DNA of 64,000 bases from Streptococcus sp. HPH0090 (GTDB lineage: Bacteria; Bacillota; Bacilli; Lactobacillales; Streptococcaceae). A program made the position numbers and the translations under genes. A model generated the notes under the pieces. That model was not told the origin of the DNA and did not search any database. It saw only the letters and a list, made by a program, of their open reading frames with translations. The stretch covers positions 434,001 through 498,000 of the forward strand of contig NZ_KE150464.1 of the NCBI RefSeq assembly GCF_000411475.1, written 5' to 3'. Positions 1 through 12,194 of the stretch are shown in pieces; the first letter of the stretch is position 1; each line of letters opens with the position of its first letter.

Positions 1-34
1 AAATTCTAGGAGTTTTGTTGTTATTTCTTTGTTG

Positions 35-1534
<1,500 letters not shown>

Positions 1535-1585
1535 CTAATTTTTAATCAAATTTTGAAATAATAAATCAATTTTCACGATACTCCC

Positions 1586-1594
1586 ATTTTATCA
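1586..1594 (-). promoter_or_regulatory. Extended -10 promoter of lysS
   Basis: On the minus strand the bases read TGA-TAAAAT, an extended -10 (TGn plus a near-consensus hexamer), 61 bases upstream of the lysS ATG. No good -35 is seen at 17 bases, which is common with extended -10 promoters in streptococci. Assigned by eye. Confidence 0.5.
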
Positions 1595-1631
1595 TAAAAA
1601 GTCAAGAAATTCACGGATATTCTATAAAAAC

Positions 1632-1663
1632 TAAAAAGAACTTGATGCTATTCATCAAGTTCT
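1632..1663 (-). terminator. Terminator of the DUF368-ybaK-phosphatase operon
   Basis: Ten-base perfect stem (AGAACTTGAT / ATCAAGTTCT) with a short loop, followed on the minus strand by TTTTTAG. It lies directly after the stop codon of the histidine phosphatase gene. Confidence 0.75.
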
Positions 1664-1664
1664 A

Positions 1665-2288
1665 TCATTTTCTTTGATAAGAAGTATCGTTCCAAGTCTT
1701 AAGAGTATATTTTTCGAAGTCGTCAGTCTCTATAATTGTTAGACTTGCATTGGCCAAACCACCATTTTTACGAAGATGCGCTTCATTAAATCCTAAAAGT
1801 GTTCGAAGGCTTGCAGTGAGATTTGCTCCGTGACCAACCAGTAATAGTTGTTCTGCCTTCGTGTTTTTCAAAGATTTAATAAATTGAATGGTGCGTTGAG
1901 TTGTGCTGTAGAGTGATTCAGCTTCGAACATACTAGTATCAAACTTGGCTAAGTTTGTTTTAAAGGCTTGAATTTGTTGCGGATAGATTGCGTTTAAAGT
2001 AGCAATTTTTAAACCTTCGAGTTTGCCAAGGTGCCATTCTCTTAGTTCAGGTACACTTTGCAAAGGACATGGATTTGTCAGTTGACTTTGGATAATTTCA
2101 GCGGATTTTATAGCCCTTGGTAAATCACTCGAATATATTTTATCGAATGAAACATCTTTAAGATATTGGCCTAGTTCCTTTAAAGTCTCAATGGATTCAG
2201 GAAGAAGTGGTGAGTCTCCGCCTGCACCTTGAAAGCGACCTTCTAGATTCCAGACTGTTCGACCATGACGGACAAAGTAAAGTTTCAT
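1665..2288 (-). CDS. Histidine phosphatase family protein (phosphoglycerate mutase-like)
   Basis: A 207-residue protein of the histidine phosphatase superfamily. The N-terminus has the phospho-acceptor motif FVRHGRT (residues 5-11) and a later VGHGANL supplies the second catalytic histidine. Such proteins include cofactor-dependent phosphoglycerate mutases and broad phosphatases. At about 200 residues with this core it is more likely a phosphatase than a glycolytic mutase, and the substrate cannot be read from the sequence. Its ATG overlaps the stop of the upstream ybaK-like gene by four bases (ATGA), so the two are translationally coupled in a three-gene operon. Confidence 0.85.
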   Translation of the reverse strand: MKLYFVRHGRTVWNLEGRFQGAGGDSPLLPESIETLKELGQYLKDVSFDKIYSSDLPRAIKSAEIIQSQLTNPCPLQSVPELREWHLGKLEGLKIATLNAIYPQQIQAFKTNLAKFDTSMFEAESLYSTTQRTIQFIKSLKNTKAEQLLLVGHGANLTASLRTLLGFNEAHLRKNGGLANASLTIIETDDFEKYTLKTWNDTSYQRK

Positions 2289-2770
2289 GACTTATTTTCC
2301 TCCAAAATATCTACAAAGTTCGCTTTAACAAAGTTTGCTAAATCTTGTGGAGCAATGATAATGCTGTGTCCGACTTCTCCAGCAGAAACAATCATTTTTT
2401 CCAATTCCAATGCACTTTCATCAATATAAATAGGGTAGTTGTGTTTTTGACGGATACCGACAGGGTTATTTGCACCATGGATATATCCAGTTGTTTTTTC
2501 TAAATCCTTTTGCGGAATCATACTCACTTTTTTATTACCAGAAATCTTTGCTAATTTCTTTTCAGAAAGATGTTCAGTAATAGGAACAATCCCAATAACT
2601 GGACCAGTCTTGTCCCCTAAAAGAGCTAGTGTTTTAAAAATGTGACTTCTCTCATACTCAGAAGGAAGATCTCCCTCTAAAGCATTGATTTGAATCCCTT
2701 GGTGTTCAACACCTGCCTTAGCTAATATTTGCTCGACTAAGGTCTTTTTAACTTTAGTTTTTTTGGCCAT
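2285..2770 (-). CDS. ybaK: Cys-tRNA(Pro)/aminoacyl-tRNA deacylase, YbaK/EbsC family
   Basis: A 161-residue protein of the YbaK/EbsC family, which hydrolyses Cys mis-charged on tRNA-Pro. It starts MAKKTKVKKTLVEQIL and carries the family's conserved core (KTLALLGD, TGYIHGANNPVGIRQKHNYPIYID) with the invariant lysine and glycine-rich segments. Length is normal. The start overlaps the stop of the upstream DUF368 gene by one base, indicating an operon. The substrate assignment is from the family, not from anything unique here. Confidence 0.88.
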   Translation of the reverse strand: MAKKTKVKKTLVEQILAKAGVEHQGIQINALEGDLPSEYERSHIFKTLALLGDKTGPVIGIVPITEHLSEKKLAKISGNKKVSMIPQKDLEKTTGYIHGANNPVGIRQKHNYPIYIDESALELEKMIVSAGEVGHSIIIAPQDLANFVKANFVDILEENKS

Positions 2771-3611
2771 TATTTGTACTTATCCTCCAATTGACTCATC
2801 CAAATCCCTAACCAAATGCCAAGGGCGAAGAAGAAGGCGATGATGACATAGGAAACAAGAGATAAGCCGCTATAGCTAATGCTTTCAGCATTACCAGCGT
2901 TTGGGATCAAAATCAGGAGAGTGCTTGAAAGGACAATCCCAATGATAAAGTGATAGACACGAGAGTGGTAGACACGAAGAGCATAATCCATTAATTTTGA
3001 GAAAATAATCAGAGTTGCACCAGCTCCAATTGCAATTGGAAGAAAAGTTCCGATTAAATCAAAAGTCTTGAAACCAGTCAACATTGGACTATATAGTCCT
3101 AAAATTAAGAGAAGGTTTGAAGGACTTAATCCTGGAACTAAAACCCCTAAAGCGAGAAGGGCACCAGCTAAGATAAAACTTGTAAAACTTGCATTTAGTG
3201 AACCAACTACAAAGTTTAAAGCATAAAGCCCAAACCCTGAAATGATGAAGGTTGCCCAAAACCAAATCATATCTATCTTATCTCTTTCGGAGTCCTTAGT
3301 AGCTTCCCTTACAAGGCTTGGGACGGTTCCAATAATGGCACCCGAAAACTCCATAATACATAAACCTGATAGTGTTCAAGGAGATATTCAATAGGATATG
3401 AAAATAGTCCAATACCTAGTAACATACCAATTGCAACTGGTAAAAAATAAAGAACATCTTCTTTAAAATTTTTAAATGGGTGAGCTAAGAAACGAATCAT
3501 TCTCTCGTAAATACCCAAGATTGCTGCTAGAACACCACCAGAAATTCCTGGTAAAATAAAGCCTAGCGCAATAACAATTCCCTTAATAATTTTTGAAATC
3601 CAAGATAACAT
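2770..3611 (-). pseudogene. DUF368 membrane protein gene, frameshifted
   Basis: Two frames together encode one DUF368 polytopic membrane protein (predicted undecaprenyl-phosphate transporter relatives). The first frame runs from the ATG at 3611 (MLSWISKIIKGIVIALGF...) to YVLWSF and then goes out of frame to a stop after SQAL. The second frame continues with SGAIIGTVPSLVREATK to the end at 2770. Adding one base in the A4 run at 3345-3348 (T run in the gene) restores SF-S-GAIIGT and a protein of about 280 residues. The remainder is undamaged, so the lesion is recent or a base-calling error. Heads a three-gene operon with ybaK and the histidine phosphatase. Confidence 0.85.
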
Positions 3612-3676
3612 AAACTCTCTCCGTACATTATTTTCATTAAAAACTCTTCTAGTATTATATCACAAAGTAAGAGAAA

Positions 3677-3712
3677 TAAAAAAAGCAAGCAGAAATAATG
3701 TCTAACTTGCTA
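3677..3712 (-). terminator. Terminator of the GH25 gene
   Basis: Stem AGCAAG / CTTGCT with a loop of about 16 bases, followed on the minus strand by a run of seven T. It lies just after the GH25 stop codon. Confidence 0.55.
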
Positions 3713-3719
3713 ATTACAT

Positions 3720-4520
3720 TTAAGGTTTTAAGAATAACTTTCTAAATGTCTCTTCCTTATCTTTTGATAAGGAAATGATGTTTAAGTCTAAATGATGCTC
3801 AAATCCCACTAATTTTCCTTTTGAGGTGTATTGGTGAAGATCAAAGTCAAGGTCGGTATTTGGTGAACTTTCAAAGTAGCCTGAATCAAGCCCATACGAA
3901 GGAATCCAAATGGCAGAAAATTTATCTGTACTGATGCTATGTTCTTGCATGAAGTAAACACCAATATAGATACCGATGTTTTTAGCACCAAGTGATTCTA
4001 GTTTAGCACGGAAAGCCTCAACCCCTTTGTTCATATCAGACATGGTTTTTTCTTCGACATCTAACCAATAGTAACTAGGATTATAAGGCGAGGCAGAATT
4101 ATAAAATGATTCAGCTGCTTTTTCCATTTCCTCTACACTTTTTCCAGAAACGTATGCATAGACAGCAACTGGGATATTTCGTTTTTGAAACTCTGAAATA
4201 TGACTTTTATAAGCTTTATCTATTCCATTCGTATAAGATGCATCGTTCTCAGTAGTGATCTGGTTTCCTCCGTGAACTCGAACAATCGCACCAGAGATGT
4301 TTTGAGATAAAATATCATAGTTGATTTCTGAAGGTCTTTGCCAGCCAGAGATATCGATGATAGGCTTATCCAAGTTATGTAGAGCTTGTGTTTCTATTTG
4401 TACTGGATTTTGTTTAGTTTTTACAGGGTGTTCTTCAAACCGAGGCCGGTTGAGAAATAAGAGCCCTATAAAAACAGCAAATATAGTAACTATAAAAGCT
4501 GGACGAATTTTTTTTCTCAT
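3720..4520 (-). CDS. Membrane-anchored GH25 lysozyme-type muramidase
   Basis: A 266-residue glycoside hydrolase family 25 protein, predicted to cleave the MurNAc-GlcNAc bond of peptidoglycan outside the cell. Residues 8-24 form one hydrophobic segment after KKIR, without a clear cleavage site, so it is probably an N-terminal membrane anchor. The GH25 barrel starts at PIIDISGWQ (Asp56) and carries the DxE catalytic pair in YWLDVEEK (Asp154, Glu156). There are no choline-binding repeats or other wall-binding domains. The gene is monocistronic and divergent from glmU, as in pneumococcus from memory. Its precise role in wall growth is not shown by the sequence. Confidence 0.88.
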   Translation of the reverse strand: MRKKIRPAFIVTIFAVFIGLLFLNRPRFEEHPVKTKQNPVQIETQALHNLDKPIIDISGWQRPSEINYDILSQNISGAIVRVHGGNQITTENDASYTNGIDKAYKSHISEFQKRNIPVAVYAYVSGKSVEEMEKAAESFYNSASPYNPSYYWLDVEEKTMSDMNKGVEAFRAKLESLGAKNIGIYIGVYFMQEHSISTDKFSAIWIPSYGLDSGYFESSPNTDLDFDLHQYTSKGKLVGFEHHLDLNIISLSKDKEETFRKLFLKP

Positions 4521-4530
4521 ACCACTATAG

Positions 4531-6057
<1,527 letters not shown>

Positions 6058-6066
6058 GAGCTAACC

Positions 6067-6612
6067 ATGGAATTTGAAGAGAAGACGATTAGTCGAAAAG
6101 AAATCTATAAAGGTTCTATTTTCCAATTAGTTCAAGACCAGGTTGAACTTCCTTCAGGAAAAGGGACGGCTCAACGCGATTTGATTTTCCATAACGGTGC
6201 AGTATGTGTTCTTGCAGTTACTCCAGAAAATAAGATAGTTCTAGTCAAGCAATATCGCAAGGCGATTGAAAAAGTTTCTGTTGAAATTCCTGCAGGAAAA
6301 CTAGAAATTGGAGAAAACGCTGATCCTGAAGCAGCAGCCCTTCGTGAATTTGAAGAAGAAACTGCCTATACTGGAAAACTGACTCTTTTGTATGATTTCT
6401 ATTCTGCTATTGGTTTCTGTAATGAAAGATTGAAACTGTACTTGGCAAGCAACCTATCCAAAGTCGAAAATCCACGTCCACAAGATGAAGATGAAACTTT
6501 AGAATTACTAGAAGTTAGCCTTGAACAAGCAAAACAACTCATCCAGTCTGGTGATATTTGTGATGCCAAAACTATCATGGCCATCCAGTACTGGGAATTA
6601 CAAGAAAAATAG
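6067..6612 (+). CDS. NUDIX hydrolase, ADP-ribose pyrophosphatase type
   Basis: A 181-residue NUDIX enzyme. The NUDIX box lies at [22 protein letters not shown] pattern (GX5EX7REUXEE; residues about 77-99). The N-terminal strand-rich region with [20 protein letters not shown] is typical of the ADP-ribose pyrophosphatase (NudF/YqkG) branch, which cleaves ADP-ribose to AMP and ribose-5-phosphate. It starts nine bases after glmU with a GGAG site (ggagctaaccATG). Subfamily is from family knowledge; the exact substrate is inferred. Confidence 0.9.
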   Translation: MEFEEKTISRKEIYKGSIFQLVQDQVELPSGKGTAQRDLIFHNGAVCVLAVTPENKIVLVKQYRKAIEKVSVEIPAGKLEIGENADPEAAALREFEEETAYTGKLTLLYDFYSAIGFCNERLKLYLASNLSKVENPRPQDEDETLELLEVSLEQAKQLIQSGDICDAKTIMAIQYWELQEK

Positions 6613-6623
6613 AGGAGGAACCC

Positions 6624-6935
6624 ATGGGAAAACCTTTATTAACAGACGAAATAATTGAACGCGCTAATCGTGGTGAAGACATCTCTGGTCCCACTCTAGT
6701 GGATGATCAAGAGACAAAGATACTATCTACTTCATCTCAACATTATAGAGCTTCACGTTCAAGTGACCATGGATTTAGTCAGGATACTTTAACGATTGAG
6801 GTTGAACCTCAAATCCATAAGAGTCGTCGAATCGAAAATACCAAGAGAAATGTCTTTAACTCTAAATTGAATAAGATTCTATTTGCTGTTATCCTTCTCT
6901 TGATTCTGCTAGTTTTAGCAATGAGATTTATTTAA
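6624..6935 (+). CDS. macP: MacP, membrane-anchored cofactor of PBP2a
   Basis: A 103-residue single-pass membrane protein. The first ~80 residues are polar and the C-terminus is one hydrophobic helix (about residues 84-102, [18 protein letters not shown]). It starts [19 protein letters not shown] and lies between the nudix gene and mtnN, the same sequence type and position as pneumococcal MacP as I recall it. MacP activates the class A penicillin-binding protein PBP2a and is phosphorylated by the StkP kinase near Thr32; Thr31 (QETKI) is the best match here. A strong GAGGAGG site precedes the ATG. Assignment rests on remembered similarity and context. Confidence 0.78.
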   Translation: MGKPLLTDEIIERANRGEDISGPTLVDDQETKILSTSSQHYRASRSSDHGFSQDTLTIEVEPQIHKSRRIENTKRNVFNSKLNKILFAVILLLILLVLAMRFI

Positions 6936-6946
6936 TGGGGGATGTC

Positions 6947-7642
6947 ATGAAAATCGGTATTATTGCAGCGATGCCAGAAGAATTAGCCTACCTGATTCAA
7001 CACCTGGAGAACGCCAGTGAAGAAATGGTATTGGGTAATACTTATCACACTGGAAAGATTGGGGCTGTTGAGCTTGTATTAGTGGAGAGTGGTATTGGAA
7101 AAGTCATGGCTGCCATGAGTGTTGCAATCTTAGCTGATCACTTTAAAGTGGATGCTGTCATCAATACGGGTTCAGCGGGTGCCCTTGCTGAAGGTATCTC
7201 AGTAGGAGATGTCGTGATTGCTGAAAAACTAGCCTTCCACGATGTTGATGTGACTGCTTTTGGTTATGAATACGGTCAAATGGCCCAACAACCACTTTAC
7301 TTTGAATCAGACAAAAAGTTTGTTACTTTGATTCAAGAGAGCTTATCTAAACTTGATCAAAATTGGCATTTAGGTTTGATTGCGACAGGAGACAGTTTCG
7401 TAGCTGGTGATGATAAGATTGCGGTGATTAAAGAGCATTTTCCTCAGGTTCTTGCAGTCGAGATGGAAGGGGCAGCTATTGCTCAGGCAGCAAATGCCTT
7501 GAAACTACCATTCTTGGTTGTTCGTGCCATGAGTGATAATGCCAACCACGAAGCTTCTATTTCATTTGATGAATTTATCGTAGAAGCTGGACACAGATCG
7601 GCTCAAGCCTTGTTGACACTTTTACAATCTATTCATGATTAA
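6947..7642 (+). CDS. mtnN: 5'-methylthioadenosine/S-adenosylhomocysteine nucleosidase
   Basis: Splits methylthioadenosine and S-adenosylhomocysteine to adenine plus a thioribose, feeding methionine salvage and the LuxS route to AI-2. From the ATG at 6947 it is 231 codons, the usual length. It starts MKIGIIAAMPEEL, with the purine-binding NTGSAGAL segment and the nucleosidase motif VEMEGAAIAQ. The ATG at 6935 overlaps the macP stop and adds only MGDV; I prefer 6947 because GGGGGA lies at 6937-6942 and the domain begins there. Last gene of the glmU run, followed by a terminator. Confidence 0.95.
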   Translation: MKIGIIAAMPEELAYLIQHLENASEEMVLGNTYHTGKIGAVELVLVESGIGKVMAAMSVAILADHFKVDAVINTGSAGALAEGISVGDVVIAEKLAFHDVDVTAFGYEYGQMAQQPLYFESDKKFVTLIQESLSKLDQNWHLGLIATGDSFVAGDDKIAVIKEHFPQVLAVEMEGAAIAQAANALKLPFLVVRAMSDNANHEASISFDEFIVEAGHRSAQALLTLLQSIHD

Positions 7643-7647
7643 AATAA

Positions 7648-7676
7648 AAAGAACACTTGTTAGTGTTCTTTTTTTG
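7648..7676 (+). terminator. Terminator after mtnN
   Basis: Perfect stem AAGAACACT / AGTGTTCTT with a TGTT loop, followed by a T run. It ends the glmU-mtnN transcript. Confidence 0.85.
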
Positions 7677-7720
7677 AAAATAAGTAGATTATTCCAATTA
7701 CGGTTATTTTTGGTCTTTTT

Positions 7721-7729
7721 TGATATAAT
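7721..7729 (+). promoter_or_regulatory. Extended -10 promoter of pcrA
   Basis: TGA-TATAAT, a perfect -10 with TGn extension, 32 bases before the pcrA ATG. Confidence 0.6.
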
Positions 7730-7761
7730 AGAAACATTGATTTGAAGAATAGGAAGAGAAA

Positions 7762-10050
7762 ATGAACCCTTTATTAAACGGTATGAATGACCGCCAAGCA
7801 GAAGCGGTACAGACTACAGAAGGTCCCTTGCTTATTATGGCGGGGGCTGGTTCCGGTAAGACACGAGTTTTGACCCACCGTATCGCCTACTTAATTGACG
7901 AAAAGATGGTTAATCCATGGAATATTTTAGCCATTACCTTTACTAATAAAGCGGCACGAGAGATGAAGGAGCGTGCCTATGGGCTCAATCCAGCTACTCA
8001 GGATTGTTTGATAGCGACCTTTCACTCTATGTGTGTTCGTATCTTACGTCGTGATGCAGATCATATTGGCTATAATCGAAATTTTACAATCATCGATCCA
8101 GGTGAACAGCGAACACTGATGAAGCGTATCTTAAAACAATTAAACTTAGATCCTAAAAAATGGAATGAACGTTCTATTTTAGGAACTATTTCTAATGCTA
8201 AGAATGACCTGATTGATGATGTGGCTTATGCTGCTCAAGCTGGAGATTTGTATACTGATATTGTGGCTAAATGCTATACTGCATACCAGAAGGAGCTTCG
8301 TCAGTCTGAGTCAGTAGACTTTGATGATTTGATCATGTTGACACTGAGACTTTTTGATCAGAATCCAGATGTCCTGACATACTACCAGCAAAAGTTTCAG
8401 TATATCCATGTTGATGAGTATCAAGATACAAACCATGCTCAATATCAACTTGTTAAACTCTTAGCTTCTCGTTTCAAAAATATCTGTGTTGTCGGGGATG
8501 CTGACCAGTCTATCTATGGTTGGCGTGGCGCTGATATGCAGAATATCCTTGATTTTGAAAAAGATTATCCAGATGCAAAGGTCGTTTTGTTAGAGGAAAA
8601 TTATCGTTCCACTAAAAACATCCTCCAAGCTGCCAACGATGTTATCAAAAACAATAAAAATCGTCGTCCTAAAAACCTTTGGACTCAAAATGCAGATGGG
8701 GAACAAATTATTTACTATCGTGCAAATGATGAACAGGACGAGGCTGTCTTTGTAGCTAAAACAATTGATGAACTTAGTCGTAGCCACAACTTCCTTCACA
8801 AAGACTTTGCAGTTCTTTATCGTACCAATGCCCAGTCACGTACCATTGAAGAAGCATTGCTTAAGTCAAATATTCCGTACACAATGGTTGGTGGAACAAA
8901 ATTCTACAGTCGTAAGGAAATTCGTGATATTATTGCTTACCTCAATCTTATTGCTAATTTGAGTGACAATATCAGTTTCGAACGCATTATCAACGAACCA
9001 AAACGTGGTATTGGCCCAGGAACTGTTGAGAAGATTCGTGACTTTGCGAACATGCAAGAAATGTCTATGCTAGATGCCTCTGCAAATATCATGTTATCAG
9101 GTATCAAAGGTAAAGCGGCTCAATCTATTTGGGACTTTGCAAATATGATTCTCGATTTGCGTGAACAACTGGACCGATTGACAATCACTGAGTTGGTAGA
9201 AGCAGTATTAGAAAAAACAGGTTACGTTGATTTACTTAAGGCCCAAGCAACCTTGGAAAGTAAGGCTAGGGTTGAAAATATTGAGGAGTTCCTCTCTGTT
9301 ACGAAAAACTTCGATGATAATCCTGAAAGTGAAGAAGAGGAAACAGGACTAGATAAACTTAGTCGTTTCTTGAACGACTTGGCTTTGATAGCAGATACCG
9401 ACTCTGGTAGCCAAGAGACATCTGAAGTAACCTTGATGACTCTTCACGCGGCCAAAGGGCTTGAGTTTCCTGTTGTCTTTATCATTGGTATGGAGGAAAA
9501 TGTCTTTCCGCTTAGCCGCGCAGCTGAGGATCCTGATGAGTTAGAAGAAGAACGTCGTTTGGCTTACGTAGGAATCACGCGAGCTGAGAAAATTCTTTAT
9601 CTGACCAATGCAAACTCTCGCTTGCTATTCGGACGTACTAGTTACAATCGTCCCACACGCTTTATCAATGAGATTAGTTCAGATTTGTTGACCTATCAAG
9701 GATTGGCACGTCCTGCTAATACAAGTTTTAAAGCGTCTTATAGTGGCGGAGGAACAGCATTTGGTAAAGGAATGAGTTTGGCTCAGGCGCTTCAAGAACG
9801 AAAGCGGAATGCTGCGCCTACATCGATCCAATCAAGTGGTTTACCATTTGGACAATTTGCGGCTGGGAATAAGCAAGATTCTAGTGATACAAGCTGGTCT
9901 ATTGGTGATATTGCCCTTCATAAAAAATGGGGTGAAGGAACTGTGCTGGAAGTTTCAGGCAGTGGATCCACTCAAGAATTGAAAATCAATTTCCCAGGGG
10001 TTGGTCTCAAAAAACTCTTAGCCAGTGTAGCACCAATTTCGAAAAAGTAA
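7762..10050 (+). CDS. pcrA: ATP-dependent DNA helicase PcrA (UvrD family)
   Basis: A 762-residue SF1A 3'-5' helicase acting in nucleotide-excision repair, plasmid rolling-circle replication and clearing of RecA or transcription complexes. Motifs in order: Walker A AGAGSGKT (27-34), ITFTNKAAREMKER (Ia), VDEYQDTN (II), QSIYGWRGAD (III), LEENYRST (IV), TLHAAKGLEFPVVF (V) and LAYVGITRAEK (VI). The last ~50 residues (GDIALHKKWGEGTVLEV) are the Tudor-like domain that binds RNA polymerase in PcrA. Full length and intact. Own promoter and own terminator. Confidence 0.96.
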   Translation: MNPLLNGMNDRQAEAVQTTEGPLLIMAGAGSGKTRVLTHRIAYLIDEKMVNPWNILAITFTNKAAREMKERAYGLNPATQDCLIATFHSMCVRILRRDADHIGYNRNFTIIDPGEQRTLMKRILKQLNLDPKKWNERSILGTISNAKNDLIDDVAYAAQAGDLYTDIVAKCYTAYQKELRQSESVDFDDLIMLTLRLFDQNPDVLTYYQQKFQYIHVDEYQDTNHAQYQLVKLLASRFKNICVVGDADQSIYGWRGADMQNILDFEKDYPDAKVVLLEENYRSTKNILQAANDVIKNNKNRRPKNLWTQNADGEQIIYYRANDEQDEAVFVAKTIDELSRSHNFLHKDFAVLYRTNAQSRTIEEALLKSNIPYTMVGGTKFYSRKEIRDIIAYLNLIANLSDNISFERIINEPKRGIGPGTVEKIRDFANMQEMSMLDASANIMLSGIKGKAAQSIWDFANMILDLREQLDRLTITELVEAVLEKTGYVDLLKAQATLESKARVENIEEFLSVTKNFDDNPESEEEETGLDKLSRFLNDLALIADTDSGSQETSEVTLMTLHAAKGLEFPVVFIIGMEENVFPLSRAAEDPDELEEERRLAYVGITRAEKILYLTNANSRLLFGRTSYNRPTRFINEISSDLLTYQGLARPANTSFKASYSGGGTAFGKGMSLAQALQERKRNAAPTSIQSSGLPFGQFAAGNKQDSSDTSWSIGDIALHKKWGEGTVLEVSGSGSTQELKINFPGVGLKKLLASVAPISKK

Positions 10051-10065
10051 GTTTTCTTAACGAAT

Positions 10066-10099
10066 AAAAATCCCTCTGTAATATTCAGAGGGATTTTTT
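10066..10099 (+). terminator. Terminator after pcrA
   Basis: Stem AATCCCTCTG / CAGAGGGATT with a seven-base loop, followed by TTTT, 16 bases after the pcrA stop. Confidence 0.85.
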
Positions 10100-10219
10100 G
10101 ATGATTATCTTATCACAAGATTGTGATAATTTACGTTTTCATAACAATGGAAATTTTTGCTTACATGATTTTGAAAAATAGTGTATAATACAGTGGTTCT
10201 AAGTCGAAAGGAGAAGAAA

Positions 10220-10480
10220 ATGACCGAAAAACAAATGAAAACATTGGGTTGGATTGCAACCTTTATGTCTGTAATGATGTATATCTCATATATTCCACAA
10301 ATTATGAACAACCTTGCAGGTCAAAAGGGAAACTTTATCCAGCCAGCAGTAGCTGCAATTAACTGCAGTCTTTGGGTTTACTACGGACTCTTTAAAAAAG
10401 AACGTGACATTCCTTTAGCAGCAGCTAATGCACCAGGTATTGTTTTTGGACTTATTACCGCGTTGACAGCTTTGTTCTAA
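10220..10480 (+). CDS. SemiSWEET-type sugar transporter (PQ-loop)
   Basis: An 86-residue, three-helix membrane protein. It has the PQ-loop motif SYIPQIMNNLAG near residue 30 and a conserved-looking NCSLWVYYGLFK segment in the third helix, typical of bacterial SemiSWEET proteins that work as dimers to pass small sugars. The ATG at 10220 (MTEKQMKTLG) follows AAAGGAGAAGAAA; upstream in-frame codons lie in the promoter region (TATAAT at 10184-10189). Monocistronic. The transported sugar is unknown. Confidence 0.85.
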   Translation: MTEKQMKTLGWIATFMSVMMYISYIPQIMNNLAGQKGNFIQPAVAAINCSLWVYYGLFKKERDIPLAAANAPGIVFGLITALTALF

Positions 10481-10485
10481 AAATA

Positions 10486-10525
10486 AAAAGCAACTAGCAG
10501 AATGTTCTGCTAGTTGCTTTTATTT
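10486..10525. terminator. Bidirectional terminator between SemiSWEET and HAD genes
   Basis: Long perfect stem AAAGCAACTAGCAGAA / TTCTGCTAGTTGCTTT with a two-base centre, A-rich on one side and T-rich on the other. It serves both convergent genes. Confidence 0.88.
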
Positions 10526-10527
10526 AT

Positions 10528-11337
10528 TTACAAGATGTATTTCTCAATAGCGAGTGCAACACCATCTTCTTCATTGCTAGCAGTTACGGCATCAGCAAGA
10601 GATTTGACGTGGTCGCTAGCATTTCCCATAGCAATCCCTAACCCTGCAAACTCCAGCATCTCAATGTCGTTATTGGCATCACCCATGGCCATGATTTCAG
10701 AAGGTTGGAGATCTAAAATCTCAGCCAAACGAGAAAGAGCAGAAGCTTTAGTTGTACCGAGTGGCATTGCTTCATAGATAACCGGTTGAGAACGAACACC
10801 GCTAAATCTCTGACAAAGTTCATCCGCAAATCGTTGTTCAAAATCATCTGTTTGTTCTTTTGTGCCTAAGAACATGCCTTGGAACATACGGTACTTACCG
10901 CTAATGGCTTCCTCTAGTGAGATTTCAGTCAGATCAGCAAAGACGAGTGTCGCATCATATTGAACGATAGGATTTGGTTTACCTCCGAGAACGAAGTAGT
11001 GTTCTTCGTCAAAGAGAGTCAACTGGACTTCGCTCTTTTCAGCAAGTTCATTCAGGTATTCGATGTCAGATTTGCTAAGTTCTCGCCAGTCAACAAGGCC
11101 CCAGTCACTGGTTTGGTGAGTTGAACAACCATTATTGACGATGACGTATTCATTCTGCAAATCAAGACCGAGTTTCTTGTAGTAGGGAAGAACTCCAAAG
11201 AGAGGACGACCAGTACATAGAACCAGTTTAACACCTTTTTCGATAGATTTATGAATAGCATCAATATGAGCCTGAGGAATTTCCTTGGCTTCGTTGAGAA
11301 GAGTACCATCCATATCAAGAGCAAGTAGTTTAATCAT
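10528..11337 (-). CDS. Cof-type HAD-IIB sugar-phosphate phosphatase
   Basis: A 269-residue haloacid-dehalogenase phosphatase of the Cof/YidA branch. Motif I is LALDMDGTLLN (nucleophile Asp8). Motif II is VLCTGRP, the C2B cap sits between residues ~85 and 190, and motif IV is MGDANNDIEML. Family members dephosphorylate sugar phosphates; the substrate here is not readable. Starts at 11337 with an upstream minus-strand extended -10 (TGC-TATAAT, 11367-11375). Monocistronic and convergent with the SemiSWEET gene. Confidence 0.9.
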   Translation of the reverse strand: MIKLLALDMDGTLLNEAKEIPQAHIDAIHKSIEKGVKLVLCTGRPLFGVLPYYKKLGLDLQNEYVIVNNGCSTHQTSDWGLVDWRELSKSDIEYLNELAEKSEVQLTLFDEEHYFVLGGKPNPIVQYDATLVFADLTEISLEEAISGKYRMFQGMFLGTKEQTDDFEQRFADELCQRFSGVRSQPVIYEAMPLGTTKASALSRLAEILDLQPSEIMAMGDANNDIEMLEFAGLGIAMGNASDHVKSLADAVTASNEEDGVALAIEKYIL

Positions 11338-11516
11338 AGCATTTCCCTTTTTCGTGTTTTGCTTATATTATAGCATATTTTGAGGTAAATAAGTCTAAAG
11401 CTAAGTGAAATGCCATTTCTATTTAGGTTTTAGTAGATAGATAACAAAAATATGATATACTAAATTTGCAAGCATTTAATATTATAGTATAAAGTATAAA
11501 AAGCTGAGGACTTGGC

Positions 11517-12188
11517 ATGAAAAAAAGAGTAGTACAGATTTTACTAGCCTTATTGGTAATCATTTATAGGAAGACTTGGTTTTGGTGGATTTTTAATCAC
11601 TTTACAGCTAGGTTTGTGCCTGCTAGTAGAGAATTTTTTCAAATTCTTGCTTTTTTAGAGCTTAGCGTTACTTTTCTAGCTATTCTTTATTTACTAGTAT
11701 TCGAAGGTAGGAAAATTCTTGAGTTGAAGTGGAAATGGAGATATCCAGTTTATTTGCTTCTTGCTTATGGAGTCAGTCATCTTTCAGGTATTGTGTTTTC
11801 CTTTTTAACCCCAGCAACGTCCAATCAAATCGCTTTAAATGAATTGACTGAGATGACAGGGCGACAAGAGTTACCTTATCTTTTACTTATTGTTTGTCTG
11901 TTAGGACCAATTACAGAAGAATTGGGATATCGAGGAGTTCTGATGAATACATTTTTGAAAGATTCATCTTGGTATGGAGATGTTTTACTATCAGCTTGTG
12001 TCTTTGGCTATGTGCATGTCAGTTCAGGTTTAACACCACTCGCCTTTTTCACATATGCAAGTGGAGGAGCAATTGCTGCATTCCTCTACCGAAAAACTCA
12101 TTCTCTCTATTATCCCATTTTGCTCCATATCATGATTAACATTACTGCATTTTGGGAATTATGGGTACTCTTGTTTTCTGGTGGGTAA
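11517..12188 (+). CDS. CPBP family intramembrane metalloprotease
   Basis: A 223-residue polytopic membrane protein of the CPBP (Rce1/Abi) family. The catalytic signature is complete: EELGYR (Glu134, Glu135, Arg139), FGYVH with His167, and HIMIN with His204 and Asn208. Relatives process prenylated proteins in eukaryotes or serve in bacteriocin self-immunity and peptide maturation in bacteria. No bacteriocin precursor or transporter lies next to it, so its substrate is unknown. GAGGA lies eight bases before the ATG. Monocistronic with its own terminator. Confidence 0.88.
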   Translation: MKKRVVQILLALLVIIYRKTWFWWIFNHFTARFVPASREFFQILAFLELSVTFLAILYLLVFEGRKILELKWKWRYPVYLLLAYGVSHLSGIVFSFLTPATSNQIALNELTEMTGRQELPYLLLIVCLLGPITEELGYRGVLMNTFLKDSSWYGDVLLSACVFGYVHVSSGLTPLAFFTYASGGAIAAFLYRKTHSLYYPILLHIMINITAFWELWVLLFSGG

Positions 12189-12194
12189 ATAATA

